Source: Marinospirillum alkaliphilum DSM 21637
GTDB lineage: Bacteria; Pseudomonadota; Gammaproteobacteria; Pseudomonadales; Halomonadaceae
Length of the DNA stretch: 64,000 bases
Direction of reading: 5' to 3'
Assembly (NCBI RefSeq): GCF_900119735.1
Contig: NZ_FPJW01000012.1
Coordinates: 27,001 to 91,000, forward strand
The position numbers and the translations under genes were made by a program. This document shows positions 27,077 to 36,357 of this stretch, one piece after another (within the stretch, counting starts at the first letter, position 1; each line of letters begins with the position of its first letter). The notes beneath the pieces are model-generated. The model had not been told where the DNA came from. It saw nothing but the letters and a program-made list of their open reading frames with translations, and searched no databases.

Positions 27077-28262
27077 ATTGAATCAGGAGCAGGCTCTGCA
27101 CCCTCTGCTGCGACAGGCGTTTCGTCCGCTGTTTCTGCTGGGTGCCCTGTTCAGTCTGCTGGCCATGTTGTTATGGGGATTGTTGTTAACGGGCCGGGTG
27201 ATGTTTGAGCCTTATGGTGGCCTGATGTTCTGGCATCAGCATGAGATGCTGTTCGGCTTTGTGGCAGCCATCATTGTCGGTTTTCTGCTGACTGCAGTAC
27301 AGAACTGGACCGGCGTCAGGGCCACACATGGCCGTCTGCTGCTGTGGCTTACTGTGATCTGGCTGGCCGGTCGGGTGCTGATGTTCTGGAATCCCGGTGT
27401 ACCGGGCTGGCTGGCGGCTGGTGTGGATCTGGTTTTTTTACCGGTGGCAGCACTGCTGTTCGGGTTGATTCTGGTGCAGGCCGGGAAATGGCGGAATCTG
27501 TTTTTTGTGCCGCTGCTGCTGTTGCTGACGGTCTGTAATCTGCTGATGCATCTTGGTGTGCTCTGGCAGCAACCGGTATTGCAGCAGCAGGGTGCACTGA
27601 CGGCTGTGTGGCTGATCACCCTGGTGATGGCGATCGTGTCGGGCCGGGTGTTGCCGATGTTCACCGCCAATGGCACCGGCACTCCAAAAGTGGCGGATCA
27701 TCCCTGGTTGGATCGGTGGTTTCTGGGTGCCCTGTGGTTGATTGTATTCCTGCATCTGACCGGGTTGCAGATCCACGTGCCGGATACCTGGCTGGCACTC
27801 TTGTATGGCCTGGCAGCACTGCTGGGTTTCTGGCGGGTCTTGCGGGTGAAAATCTGGGTGACCTGGCGTGTGCCACTGCTCTGGTCTCTGCATCTGGCCT
27901 GCTGGTTCATTCCGCTGGGACTGGCACTGTTTGCGGCCGCCGCCGCAGGCCTGCCGGTGCCGCGCTCAACCGCGCTGCATGCGCTGGCAGTGGGTGCCAT
28001 GGGCTTGATGATTCTGGCGATGATGGCCCGCATTTCCCTTGGGCACACGGGGCGTTTGTTACAAGCAAAACCGGTGATGTCCCTGGCCTTTTTGTTGATC
28101 CTGCTGGTGGCAGGTGCAAGAGTGCTGGCTCCCTGGTTGCCGGGTAGCCTGGTGTTCTGGTATCAGTTGGCGGCTGCAGGCTGGGTGCTGGCTTATGCCT
28201 GTTATTGCCTGGTGTACTGGCCGGTTTTGACGCGTCCGCGTGCGGATGGTCGTCCCGGTTGA
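27063..28262 (+). CDS. nnrS: NnrS family membrane protein (nitrosative stress)
   Basis: 399 residues, about 12 helices. MFWHQHEMLFGFVAAIIVGF carries the histidines of NnrS, a haem- and copper-containing membrane protein that protects cells from NO in denitrifiers and Vibrio. RSTALHALAVGAMGLMILAMMAR is a second family block. The ATG at 27063 lies inside the 3' end of mrpG, so it is translated from the mrp transcript. The exact biochemical function of NnrS is not settled. Confidence 0.93.
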   Translation: MTTPELNQEQALHPLLRQAFRPLFLLGALFSLLAMLLWGLLLTGRVMFEPYGGLMFWHQHEMLFGFVAAIIVGFLLTAVQNWTGVRATHGRLLLWLTVIWLAGRVLMFWNPGVPGWLAAGVDLVFLPVAALLFGLILVQAGKWRNLFFVPLLLLLTVCNLLMHLGVLWQQPVLQQQGALTAVWLITLVMAIVSGRVLPMFTANGTGTPKVADHPWLDRWFLGALWLIVFLHLTGLQIHVPDTWLALLYGLAALLGFWRVLRVKIWVTWRVPLLWSLHLACWFIPLGLALFAAAAAGLPVPRSTALHALAVGAMGLMILAMMARISLGHTGRLLQAKPVMSLAFLLILLVAGARVLAPWLPGSLVFWYQLAAAGWVLAYACYCLVYWPVLTRPRADGRPG

Positions 28263-28369
28263 TCGCGGAAGCGGCGGATGAACGATTTTGCCCTGCCCGC
28301 GCCGATAAGGTTAATCAGATGTTTCCTGATGGGGCTTTCTTGATGGAGTGCTTTTAATGAAGTGCGAGG

Positions 28370-28470
28370 GTGGATTTTACCCTTCAGGGTTTAATTAACC
28401 CTTTCTGGTCGGGGTTGATAATACCCTGATATCTTTTTTTATCTTGATAAACAGTGGTTTATTTTTGGCA
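28370..28470 (+). promoter_or_regulatory. Sigma-54 promoter with three NorR-type sites (for ric)
   Basis: GT-N7-AC sites, the NorR enhancer consensus, occur three times: GTGGATTTTAC (28370-28380), GTTTAATTAAC (28389-28399) and GTTGATAATAC (28414-28424). Each is flanked by GG and CC. Downstream, TTGGCATGAGGGTTGCT (28455-28471) is a -24/-12 element with GG (28457) and GC (28469) at the exact spacing. Transcription would start near 28482, 39 bases before ric. NorR itself is not in the window. The 258-base gap holds nothing else clear. Confidence 0.8.
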
Positions 28471-28520
28471 TGAGGGTTGCTTTGAATCAGGGGATATCTG
28501 TTCCTGAGAGGAGAAAACAC

Positions 28521-29201
28521 ATGCAACTACTGGATCAACCCCTGGGCAAGCTGGCGACTGAAATCAACGGTGCCACTCGCATTTTCCATCAACACAAGCT
28601 GGATTTCTGCTGCGGTGGACAACAGACCCTGGCTGATGCCCTGGCCAAACAGCAACTGGATGCAGCACCGATTCTGCAAGCACTGGAGCAGTTGCAGCAG
28701 CAGCCCCCGGCTAAAGACTGGCGAAAAGAGTCTGCCAAAACACTGGTTGAGCATATCCTGCAGCGTTATCACCAACGCCATCGGGAGCAGTTGCCTGAGC
28801 TGATTCGTCTGGCGCTGCGGGTTGAGCAGGTGCATGGTCATGCCGAGGAATGCCCGCTGGGGCTGGCTGAGCATCTGCAGAACATGCAGCAGGAACTGGA
28901 TAGCCACATGCGCAAGGAAGAGCAGATCCTTTTTCCGATGCTGCAACAGGGCATTTATCCTTCCGGCCCGATTCATGTGATGCAGGAAGAACACTTGCAG
29001 CATGGTGAAGAACTGGACAAGCTGGACTATCTGACCAATGGCATCACTCTGCCGGAAGGCGCCTGCAACACCTGGACCGCCTTGTATCGCGGCTTGCAGG
29101 AGCTGAAAGAAGACCTGATGGAGCACATACTGCTGGAAAACGAGGTGTTGTTTGTGCAGCCTCTGCAGACCAGTGAAACCTGTTGTGGCAGCTGTCAGTG
29201 A
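28521..29201 (+). CDS. ric: Iron-sulfur cluster repair diiron protein (RIC/YtfE/DnrN)
   Basis: 226 residues. The N-terminal DUF542 motif HKLDFCCGGQ is followed by a hemerythrin-like diiron domain with ligands in HQRHREQL, DSHMRKEEQILFP, VMQEEHLQHGEE and EHILLENEVLF. Such proteins restore Fe-S clusters damaged by NO or peroxide. It ends with CCGSCQ. GAGGAG precedes the ATG at 28521; an in-frame ATG at 28470 lies inside the sigma-54 element and is rejected. Confidence 0.94.
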   Translation: MQLLDQPLGKLATEINGATRIFHQHKLDFCCGGQQTLADALAKQQLDAAPILQALEQLQQQPPAKDWRKESAKTLVEHILQRYHQRHREQLPELIRLALRVEQVHGHAEECPLGLAEHLQNMQQELDSHMRKEEQILFPMLQQGIYPSGPIHVMQEEHLQHGEELDKLDYLTNGITLPEGACNTWTALYRGLQELKEDLMEHILLENEVLFVQPLQTSETCCGSCQ

Positions 29202-29216
29202 AGCGGCTGACTTTGT

Positions 29217-31001
29217 TCAGATAGTGATCTGTTGCAGGTCCGGGTGGCTGATGATCAGCAGTGTCATGTCATCCTGGGGTGGCCCGGAGGCCAGCAGCTG
29301 GCTGATCACCTTGTCGGGCTGATAGTGCTGCAGGATCAGGTTTTCAGCCAGCAGTTTGTAAGCACGGCTTTTTTTCTGCCCGCGGGTGTGTTCTATCAAT
29401 CCATCAGACAGCAGGATGATGGAGTGATCCGTCAGACTGATGGTGTTGGGTTTCACTTCCTCTTTGCTGAGAGGGGTGGCACCTAGCGGCAGAAAGTCGG
29501 ATGCCAGCAGCCGGGCCTGGTTTTTCCGGTCCAGCAGCAGTGTGTCTGGCATGGCAGCATTCCATAACTGTGCCTGCTGCAGATTCAGATCCAGGCTGAT
29601 GAAGGCTGCCGCCACCAGCCGGTCACCAGGCAGGATCTGTTCCAGTTTCTGATTGGCTTCACAAATGATGTCGGTCAGCTCAAAGCCTTTTTCTGACATC
29701 GAACGAAAGATCTGAATCAGGGGTAGCAGGCTGATGGCAGCAGACAGGCCATGGCCGGTAGCATCCAGAATCAGCAGGTGGTAAACACCGGATTTTGGTG
29801 TTCTGGACAACATCACAAAATCACCGCTGAACTCATGGCCGACACAGGGCTGAATGGCATAGTTGATGCCTTGTGGCCGAATCTGCTGGCTGCTCCTGGT
29901 GATGGCATCATAAACCTGTTTGGCCAGCACCGAGTCGGCAGCCTTTTCATTGAGCAATTGCAGCAGCAGCTCTCTTTTATCCTTGATGGACTTATGGGTT
30001 TCGGCAGAGACCAGCAGAATGATCAGTAGAAACAGCATGAAAAAAGACACCAGGCTGGCCGTGGTGGTCTGGGTGGATTGAAGCTGCTGTGTGTTTTCAT
30101 TGATCAGGTTATTGATGACGCGCAGCTCGGTATCCAGCAGCTGATTGATCGCCTGGCTGCTGAGGTGAAACCATTGTTCGTAAGTGATCGGTTGCAGGTT
30201 GGTTGTTGCTGCGGATGCTGCGAGTGAGTGTTGAATGATTTGCAGCATCCTTTGCAGGCTGTCCTGTGTCATGAACTGATCCAGTGCCAGACGTGTGGGT
30301 TGATCGGAATACTTGAATGCGTGGTTGATCAGCAGGTGAAATTCAGTTCTGAGTTGTATGAGCTGTTGTTCATCGGCACTGCTGACGGTGTTTCTGGCCA
30401 GAATCGGGGTCATCAGGGCACGTGTTTGTCCCAGTCGTTCTTTGGCTTCTGAAATCAGCAGCAGGATTTTCACCTGATTGTTGTAATGGAGGTTGTTCAG
30501 TTTGCCGGTGGCATCGGCCATCAGCAGCAGGTCGGAAATCATGCTTGTGTAGTACTGGTGGCAGGTTTCGGGAGTGACGTGCAGTTGATCCACCTCCGAT
30601 CGTTGTTCCGGTAGTGCCTGCAGGGCTGCACTGAGTCGCTGGAAGTGTGTTCCATCCGTTGGTGTGTGTGGGCGGTTTGCCAGTTGCAGAAACTGTGCAC
30701 TCAAGCGGTCGGTTTGTTGCCGGATGCTGGTCATTGAGCTCATGTGGTGATGCCCGCTGGATACCAGAATCAGGTTGGTGGCACCTCTTTCCATGGCCAG
30801 GGCATCCACCAACTCACTCAGCAGTTGCAGGTTGCGGATGGATTCCCGGTGCAACTGCAGCTGGCTGATCTGTGCAAAGCGGTCGATGGCCACACTGATG
30901 ATGATGCCACCCAGCAACAAGACCGGCGCAATGATCAGAACCAGCAGGCGAGTGGTCAGCCAGGATGGGTCTTTGTTGCTGTGGTCTGCTGCTGTCGGCA
31001 T
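29217..31001 (-). CDS. NIT-domain sensor fused to SpoIIE/PP2C phosphatase
   Basis: 594 residues: membrane segment about 18-38, periplasmic region to about 315, second membrane segment about 318-338, cytoplasmic PP2C domain about 360-590. The periplasmic part has LVDALAMERGATNLIL and SEAKERLGQTRALMTP, the paired helices of the nitrate/nitrite-sensing NIT domain. The phosphatase keeps GDFV, LDATGHGLSAAI, LSDGLIEHT and GPPQDDMTLL, so metal binding looks intact. No anti-sigma or STAS partner is next to it. GGAGG precedes the ATG. It begins 24 bases after mog, at the end of the Moco operon. NIT assignment is by motif; nitrate as signal is inferred. Confidence 0.82.
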   Translation of the reverse strand: MPTAADHSNKDPSWLTTRLLVLIIAPVLLLGGIIISVAIDRFAQISQLQLHRESIRNLQLLSELVDALAMERGATNLILVSSGHHHMSSMTSIRQQTDRLSAQFLQLANRPHTPTDGTHFQRLSAALQALPEQRSEVDQLHVTPETCHQYYTSMISDLLLMADATGKLNNLHYNNQVKILLLISEAKERLGQTRALMTPILARNTVSSADEQQLIQLRTEFHLLINHAFKYSDQPTRLALDQFMTQDSLQRMLQIIQHSLAASAATTNLQPITYEQWFHLSSQAINQLLDTELRVINNLINENTQQLQSTQTTTASLVSFFMLFLLIILLVSAETHKSIKDKRELLLQLLNEKAADSVLAKQVYDAITRSSQQIRPQGINYAIQPCVGHEFSGDFVMLSRTPKSGVYHLLILDATGHGLSAAISLLPLIQIFRSMSEKGFELTDIICEANQKLEQILPGDRLVAAAFISLDLNLQQAQLWNAAMPDTLLLDRKNQARLLASDFLPLGATPLSKEEVKPNTISLTDHSIILLSDGLIEHTRGQKKSRAYKLLAENLILQHYQPDKVISQLLASGPPQDDMTLLIISHPDLQQITI

Positions 31002-31025
31002 CTGTCTTTGCCTCCACCACCGGGT

Positions 31026-31556
31026 TCAACCGGGACGAAATGCCTTGATCACCTGTTCATCACAGACCAGATAAGGACCATCCATCAGATCAATGCAATA
31101 AGGAATGGCTGGGAATACGGCGTCCAGGCATTGACGGATGGCTTTGGGTTTACCGGGTAGGTTAACAATCAGGCTGTTGCCTCTGAGGCCTGCGGTCTGG
31201 CGTGACAGAATGGCTGTGGGTACATACTTGAGGGACTCCATGCGCATCAGCTCACCGAAGCCCGGCATCATGCGCTCACAGACGGCTTCGGTGGCTTCCG
31301 GGGTGACATCCCGGCTGGCCGGACCCGTGCCACCGGTGGTGACCACCAGGCAGCAGTGTTCCTGATCCACCAGTTCTTTCAGGGTGGTTTCAATCTGTGG
31401 CTGTTCATCAGGGATCAGGCGGTAAACGGCTTCCCAGTCACTGCTCAGATAGGCTTTCAGGGTGTCAATGATGGCCTGTCCGGACAGGTCTTCATAAATG
31501 CCGGCGCTGGCGCGGTCGCTGACGGTGACAATACCGATTCGAGCAGTCTGGGTCAT
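31026..31556 (-). CDS. mog: Molybdopterin adenylyltransferase
   Basis: 176 residues. IGIVTVSDRASAGIYEDLSG and VVTTGGTGPASRDVTPEAT are the MogA/MoaB signatures. The C-terminus NLPGKPKAIRQCLDAVFPAI fits Mog rather than MoaB. It adenylates molybdopterin ahead of metal insertion by MoeA. The ATG at 31556 follows the upstream gene by eight bases; a longer in-frame reading overlaps that gene. Confidence 0.92.
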   Translation of the reverse strand: MTQTARIGIVTVSDRASAGIYEDLSGQAIIDTLKAYLSSDWEAVYRLIPDEQPQIETTLKELVDQEHCCLVVTTGGTGPASRDVTPEATEAVCERMMPGFGELMRMESLKYVPTAILSRQTAGLRGNSLIVNLPGKPKAIRQCLDAVFPAIPYCIDLMDGPYLVCDEQVIKAFRPG

Positions 31557-31564
31557 GGTGAGTC

Positions 31565-31969
31565 TCAGTTGAGTTGAACAAGTTCTCCCTGGCGACTGAA
31601 GGCCAGAAAGCGTGAAATCATGCCTGATTGAATCTGCTGCATCATCATTTTCAGTGGCTGCAGGCATTCCTCGCTGGTGGGAGGCATGCCGCCCCGGCCA
31701 CTCATGGCGGCCACAAAAGCGATGTCCCAGTCATGGCCGGTCTGTTCCGATTCACTGACCAGGGTGGTGAAATCCCTGACTTCTTCGGGGGTGCGATCCA
31801 CACAGATGACTGGATTGAGTACGCCCCCCTCTCCTTGTTCAAAGGCTTTTTTCTGGGCCGGGGTGGCGTCTTCGGGAAGTTCTGCCTTGCTGAAAACGAA
31901 CAGCAGGCGCTGAGGTTCCGGTTGCTCCTCTGCCAGTGCAATCAGATCCTGGTAGGTGTTGATGTTCAC
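31565..31969 (-). CDS. Conserved protein of unknown function in the Moco operon
   Basis: 134 residues, soluble, acidic, no signal. It contains EPQRLLFVFSKAELPEDATP, a central ICVDRTPEEV and MSGRGGMPPTSEECLQPL. I recall similar proteins in proteobacteria named, apparently wrongly, as ribonucleotide reductase alpha subunit; it lacks everything that enzyme needs. It sits between moaA and mog, eight bases before mog, so a link to cofactor synthesis or use is possible. I cannot name a function. Confidence 0.85.
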   Translation of the reverse strand: MNINTYQDLIALAEEQPEPQRLLFVFSKAELPEDATPAQKKAFEQGEGGVLNPVICVDRTPEEVRDFTTLVSESEQTGHDWDIAFVAAMSGRGGMPPTSEECLQPLKMMMQQIQSGMISRFLAFSRQGELVQLN

Positions 31970-32071
31970 GATGTACCCCTATGACGGATGTTGGTTTTCT
32001 CCGAGTCTGGCAGGGTTTTCAGGCGTGAACATTACCCATCAGAGGTAGCTGCTGTCTGCTGATTGGAGTAG

Positions 32072-33106
32072 TCAGCCACCGGTCATGTTCATCAGGCGCA
32101 CCACCTGCACATCACCGTCATTGGTGAAGTGATGGCGTTCGGGTTTTAATCCCATGGCATCCATGATGGCCTGTTTCAACGGCTCGTTGTTGCCAGGATG
32201 GCTGCGCAGTATCGGGCGCAGATCCACCGAGTGGTCATTACCCAGGCACAGCAGCAGGCGTCCTTCCACGGTCACTCGCACGCGGTTGCAATCGCCGCAG
32301 AAGTTGTGGGAGTGGGGCGAGATGAAGCCGATGCGGGTGGTTGAGTCGGCCATGCGGTGATAACGGGACGGGCCAGCGGTCTGGCTGTCACAGGCACTCA
32401 GGGCATAACGCTGTTCAATGATCCGGTGCACTTCATCACTGGAGCAGTAGGTTTCACCGCGCTGGTGATCGGACACCACGCCCAGCGGCATTTCCTCGAT
32501 AAAGCTGATGTCGATGCCTTTGCTACGGGCAAACTCCACCAGATCGAGCACTTCGTCTTCATTGCGTCCCTTCATGATCACGGCATTCAATTTGATGCCG
32601 GTGAAGCCAGCATCGATGGCTGCATCGATGCCCTGCAGTACCTTGTTCAGGTCGCCGTTGCGGGTGATGCGGCGGAATTTTTCCGGGTCCAGTGAATCCA
32701 GGCTGATATTCAGGCGTTGCAGACCACCGGCAAACAGGGCTTCGGCATAACGGGGTAATTGGCTGCCGTTGGTGGTCATGGCAAAGTCTTTCAGGCCAAG
32801 GGTGCCGATGAAATCCACCAGTTGTGTCAGGTCACGGCGCACCAGCGGCTCGCCCCCGGTCAGGCGAATTTTTTCCACCCCCAGTTCCGCAAAAGCTTGT
32901 GCCACACGACCGATTTCTTCCAGCGTGAGAATGGCATCTCGTGGCAGGAAGGTCATGTCTTCACTCATGCAATAAACACAGCGGAAGTCACAACGATCCG
33001 TCACTGACAGGCGTACATAGGTCACCTGACGACCGAAGTTGTCGATCAGTCGTGCCGGGGTCTGTTCAGCAATCATATGGGGTGGATCATAAACGGGCCG
33101 GTTCAT
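32072..33106 (-). CDS. moaA: GTP 3',8-cyclase (radical SAM), first step of Moco synthesis
   Basis: 344 residues. CDFRCVYCM is the radical SAM cysteine motif and the C-terminal [27 protein letters not shown] gives the second [4Fe-4S] cluster. The protein ends in GG, needed for activity. The start overlaps the moaE stop by four bases. About 100 bases without a gene follow before the next reading frame. Confidence 0.97.
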   Translation of the reverse strand: MNRPVYDPPHMIAEQTPARLIDNFGRQVTYVRLSVTDRCDFRCVYCMSEDMTFLPRDAILTLEEIGRVAQAFAELGVEKIRLTGGEPLVRRDLTQLVDFIGTLGLKDFAMTTNGSQLPRYAEALFAGGLQRLNISLDSLDPEKFRRITRNGDLNKVLQGIDAAIDAGFTGIKLNAVIMKGRNEDEVLDLVEFARSKGIDISFIEEMPLGVVSDHQRGETYCSSDEVHRIIEQRYALSACDSQTAGPSRYHRMADSTTRIGFISPHSHNFCGDCNRVRVTVEGRLLLCLGNDHSVDLRPILRSHPGNNEPLKQAIMDAMGLKPERHHFTNDGDVQVVRLMNMTGG

Positions 33107-33597
33107 TGTTCTTCTGCCTTGGCCGTTGCCTGTTGTGGGGTTTGCCAGCGAGCGGCGGCGGCTGAGTCACTGTGACGGGCGCTGACCCAGTAATCGCCGC
33201 TGCGGGTGTGTTCTTTTTTCCAGAAGGGCGCGCGGGTTTTCAGGAAATCCATGATGAAGTTACAGGCATCAAAAGCCGCCTGGCGGTGCGCCGAGGCAGT
33301 GACCACCAGCACAATCGGGTCACCGGGTTCCAGTCGCCCGATGCGGTGAATCACGCGGGTGCCCTTGAGCGGCCAGCGTGTTTCGGCCTCCTGCACTATC
33401 TGCTCCAGAGCCTGTTCGGTCATGCCGGGGTAGTGTTCCAGGGTCAGGGCGATGACATCCGGTTTTTCGTTGAAGTCCCGCACGTAACCGACAAAACTGA
33501 CCACGGCACCCAGATCGGTGCGTTCAGCAGTCAACTGGTCGATTTCCCGGCCGCTGTCAAACGCTTCGGCCTGTACCCGAATCAGGTTGGGGTTCAT
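33103..33597 (-). CDS. moaE: Molybdopterin synthase large subunit
   Basis: 164 residues. [30 protein letters not shown] and [11 protein letters not shown] contain the active-site residues that bind the MoaD tail and substrate. The C-terminal 20 residues are an unconserved Ala/Gln tail. It begins three bases after the moaC-moaD fusion, with GGAGG upstream. Confidence 0.96.
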   Translation of the reverse strand: MNPNLIRVQAEAFDSGREIDQLTAERTDLGAVVSFVGYVRDFNEKPDVIALTLEHYPGMTEQALEQIVQEAETRWPLKGTRVIHRIGRLEPGDPIVLVVTASAHRQAAFDACNFIMDFLKTRAPFWKKEHTRSGDYWVSARHSDSAAAARWQTPQQATAKAEEQ

Positions 33598-33600
33598 CCT

Positions 33601-34413
33601 TCAACCTCCGGTGACCGGTGGGAAAAAGGCCACTTCATCCCCGGCAGAGATGGTTTGGCCGGGTTTGGCCATCTGCTGGTTCACGGCCATCAGCAGATTG
33701 CTGCCGGACAGATAACGCTGCCAGACTTCACCACGCGCACGCAGCTGCTGGAGCAGGTCATCCAGCGTGGTGCCAGGCAGCTGATCCAGCGGCAGATCCA
33801 GTTTATCCACACCCAGTTGCTCACGCAGCTCAGCAAAAAACTGCACCTGAATCATGGCTTCACTGGATGTTGCCGCGGATGCAGTGTTGGGTAGCGGTTC
33901 GGCGGTGCATGCAGGTTGATCAACCGGCTGGGGTGCTGTTTCAAAGGTCCAGTCACCGGATTTGCCACCGGTTTTTTCCAGCACCCGGATGCCTTCAATT
34001 TCCATGCGTTTATCCACCGCTTTACACATGTCATAGACGGTCAGGGCGGCAACCGAAGCGGCTGTTAATGCTTCCATTTCCACACCCGTCTGTCCGGCCA
34101 GCTTGCAGGTGGCCAGAATGCGGATGCCCGGCAGATTGGTGTCCGGGCTCAACGTCACTTCCACCTTGCTGAGTAACAGCGGGTGGCAGAGCGGAATCAG
34201 TTCGGGGGTTTTTTTGGCCGCCATGATGCCGGCAATCCGTGCGGTGGCCAGTACATCACCCTTGGGGTGATCGCCGTCGACAATCATCTGCAGTGTGGTG
34301 GCATGCATGCGTACGCTGGCGCAGGCCTGAGCGGTGCGGGTGGTGACCTGCTTTTCGGAAACATCCACCATGCGGGCTTCGCCACGGGCATTCAGGTGTG
34401 TAAGCTGGTTCAT
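33601..34413 (-). CDS. MoaC-MoaD fusion: cyclic pyranopterin monophosphate synthase plus sulfur carrier
   Basis: 270 residues. Residues about 1-160 are a complete MoaC ([42 protein letters not shown]). A 30-residue Ala/Pro/Thr linker follows. Residues about 188-270 are a complete MoaD ([14 protein letters not shown]...FFPPVTGG) with the free C-terminal GG that takes the thiocarboxylate. No stop or frameshift separates the halves, and no other moaC or moaD is in the window. It joins two enzymes of consecutive steps and leaves the MoaD tail free to enter MoaE, encoded next. The ATG at 34413 overlaps the moeA stop; AGAGGA precedes it. Confidence 0.93.
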   Translation of the reverse strand: MNQLTHLNARGEARMVDVSEKQVTTRTAQACASVRMHATTLQMIVDGDHPKGDVLATARIAGIMAAKKTPELIPLCHPLLLSKVEVTLSPDTNLPGIRILATCKLAGQTGVEMEALTAASVAALTVYDMCKAVDKRMEIEGIRVLEKTGGKSGDWTFETAPQPVDQPACTAEPLPNTASAATSSEAMIQVQFFAELREQLGVDKLDLPLDQLPGTTLDDLLQQLRARGEVWQRYLSGSNLLMAVNQQMAKPGQTISAGDEVAFFPPVTGG

Positions 34414-35702
34414 TCTGCTGTTCCTCTGTAACCGGGCAGCCATTCATGGAAAGGGTAGATGTCCACGGGTGCACCTGCCGGAATTTCAGCCTGATCATCT
34501 GCGATGCGAATCAGGCAGTTGCCCTGGTGAACCGAGGTGAGCATGCCGGACCCCTGTGGACCGGTGGTTTTCACCTGCAGCTGGCCGTTGCTGCTGATGC
34601 TGAACACCCCGCGGTGGAAATCACTGCGCCCCGTGCGGCTTTTTAAATGTTCGATACTGCTGGCGCGCCAGGGTGCAGGGAGGCGTTGCTGGCATCCCTG
34701 CAGCTGCTGAATCAGGGGTTGCACCAGCAGCATGAAAGTCACCACCACCGCCACCGGATTACCGGGTAATCCGGCAAACAGGCAGGTCTGACCTGCATCA
34801 TTCTGACCCAGGTGACCAAAGGCAAAAGGACGACCGGGACGCAATGCCAGTTTCCAGAAACGGGTTTCGCCCAGTTCATTCAGGGCACTGCGAACAAAGT
34901 CGGCATCCCCCATGGATACACCACCGGACGTCAGCACCAGTTGGTGCCGGTGTCTGGCTTCTGCCAGTGCAGCACGAATGCTGCCCAGATCATCCGGCAG
35001 GATGCCCAGATCGGTGACTTGGCAGCCCAGTGCCTGCAGCATGGCCTGCAGGGTGAAACGGTTGGTGTCATAAATGCCATCACCAGGTAAGGGCAGGCCC
35101 GGTGCAGTGACTTCATTGCCGGTGGAAAACACCGCAACCCGCAAGGGTTGATGAACACTCACCTCGGAAAAACCCAACGATGCCAGCAGCCCCAGTTGTG
35201 CGCTGCCGAGGGCTTGCCCGGCAGGCAGCAGGGTCTGGCCGCTGCGGATGTCTTCACCGGCCTGACGCACATTGCTGCCGGGTTTGATACTGGCTGCATC
35301 ACTGATGTTGATCTGCTTTTCATGGCGCTGACACTGTTCCACCATCACCACGGTATCGGTGCCATCCGGCAGCGGTGCGCCAGTGGTGATGTAGACACAT
35401 TCCCCGGCCTCAACCTTGCCGCTGAAACGCTGTCCGGCAAGGCTTTCACCAATCAGTTGCCATTGCTGTTGCCGGGCCAGTTCGGTGCCTTTCAGGGCAA
35501 AACCGTCCATGGCTGAGTTGGTGTTTTGCGGCACATTGATCGGAGCAATGATGGGGGCTGCCAGGTAGCATCCGGCAGCCTGCTGCAGTGGCAGGCGAAC
35601 CGCCGGTGTTTGTGCGCTGGTTGGTTGCAGCAGCGCCTGGCGCGCCTCTTCCAGCGTCAGCTGGTTTTTTTTGTCAGTGAAATCAAAGCAGCTCAGGCTC
35701 AT
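34410..35702 (-). CDS. moeA: Molybdopterin molybdenumtransferase
   Basis: 430 residues. [30 protein letters not shown] and [14 protein letters not shown] are MoeA motifs; the last holds the molybdopterin-binding SGG. It inserts molybdate into adenylated molybdopterin. The start overlaps the mobB stop; the stop overlaps the moaC-moaD start. Confidence 0.96.
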   Translation of the reverse strand: MSLSCFDFTDKKNQLTLEEARQALLQPTSAQTPAVRLPLQQAAGCYLAAPIIAPINVPQNTNSAMDGFALKGTELARQQQWQLIGESLAGQRFSGKVEAGECVYITTGAPLPDGTDTVVMVEQCQRHEKQINISDAASIKPGSNVRQAGEDIRSGQTLLPAGQALGSAQLGLLASLGFSEVSVHQPLRVAVFSTGNEVTAPGLPLPGDGIYDTNRFTLQAMLQALGCQVTDLGILPDDLGSIRAALAEARHRHQLVLTSGGVSMGDADFVRSALNELGETRFWKLALRPGRPFAFGHLGQNDAGQTCLFAGLPGNPVAVVVTFMLLVQPLIQQLQGCQQRLPAPWRASSIEHLKSRTGRSDFHRGVFSISSNGQLQVKTTGPQGSGMLTSVHQGNCLIRIADDQAEIPAGAPVDIYPFHEWLPGYRGTAE

Positions 35703-36247
35703 GGCGTCACTCCTCTGGAAGGGTGGCGCTGGCAGAACTCAAGGATGAAGTCTTCCAGTTGTTCCAGATTGTTCAGATCCAGTCGTGGCAGACAGCAGTC
35801 AACCGGTATTGCATCCAACTGGTCACAGGCCACGGCCATGACATGCGGGTCTTCCCGGAAACGCCAGGGTTTGCCAACGGCCGGGCGATGCAATTCAATC
35901 TTCGGAAAGGCTTCTGCTTTAAAACCTTCGATCAGCACCAGATCCAGCAGGTCGGTATTGAGTTGTTGCAGCAGCTCCTGCAGCGCCGGTGGTTCGACCC
36001 GCTCATCTTCCACCATCAGTGCCCAGCGCTTGTGTGAGGCAATCAGCATCTGCTCTGCACCGGCATGGCGCAATTCATAACTGTCCTTGCCGGGGGTATC
36101 CACATCAAAGTCATGGTGGGCATGTTTGATGCAACCGATACGCAGCCCCCGGCTGCGCAGCCGTGGCAGCAGGGCTTTAAGCAGGGTGGTTTTTCCGGTG
36201 CCGCTCCAGGCGGCAAAGCCCAGTACTGGCAGGGGCGTCTGAATCAT
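35699..36247 (-). CDS. mobB: Molybdopterin-guanine dinucleotide biosynthesis adapter protein
   Basis: 182 residues. GFAAWSGTGKTTLLKALL is the P-loop, and IKHAHHDFDVDTPGKDSYELRHAGA the conserved MobB block. It binds GTP and MobA. First gene of the mobB-moeA-moaCD-moaE-moaA-(unknown)-mog run. GAGGAG precedes the ATG at 36247; an upstream in-frame start is not supported. Confidence 0.94.
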   Translation of the reverse strand: MIQTPLPVLGFAAWSGTGKTTLLKALLPRLRSRGLRIGCIKHAHHDFDVDTPGKDSYELRHAGAEQMLIASHKRWALMVEDERVEPPALQELLQQLNTDLLDLVLIEGFKAEAFPKIELHRPAVGKPWRFREDPHVMAVACDQLDAIPVDCCLPRLDLNNLEQLEDFILEFCQRHPSRGVTP

Positions 36248-36357
36248 GGGTCTGCTGGCTCCTCTATGGTCTGTTACCGAGCAAAGCCTGTGCCCCGTAA
36301 GGCAGGAATAAACTGACAAATAAGGGAAAAATCTGCCTTTTGTCCAGGAAACCATTG

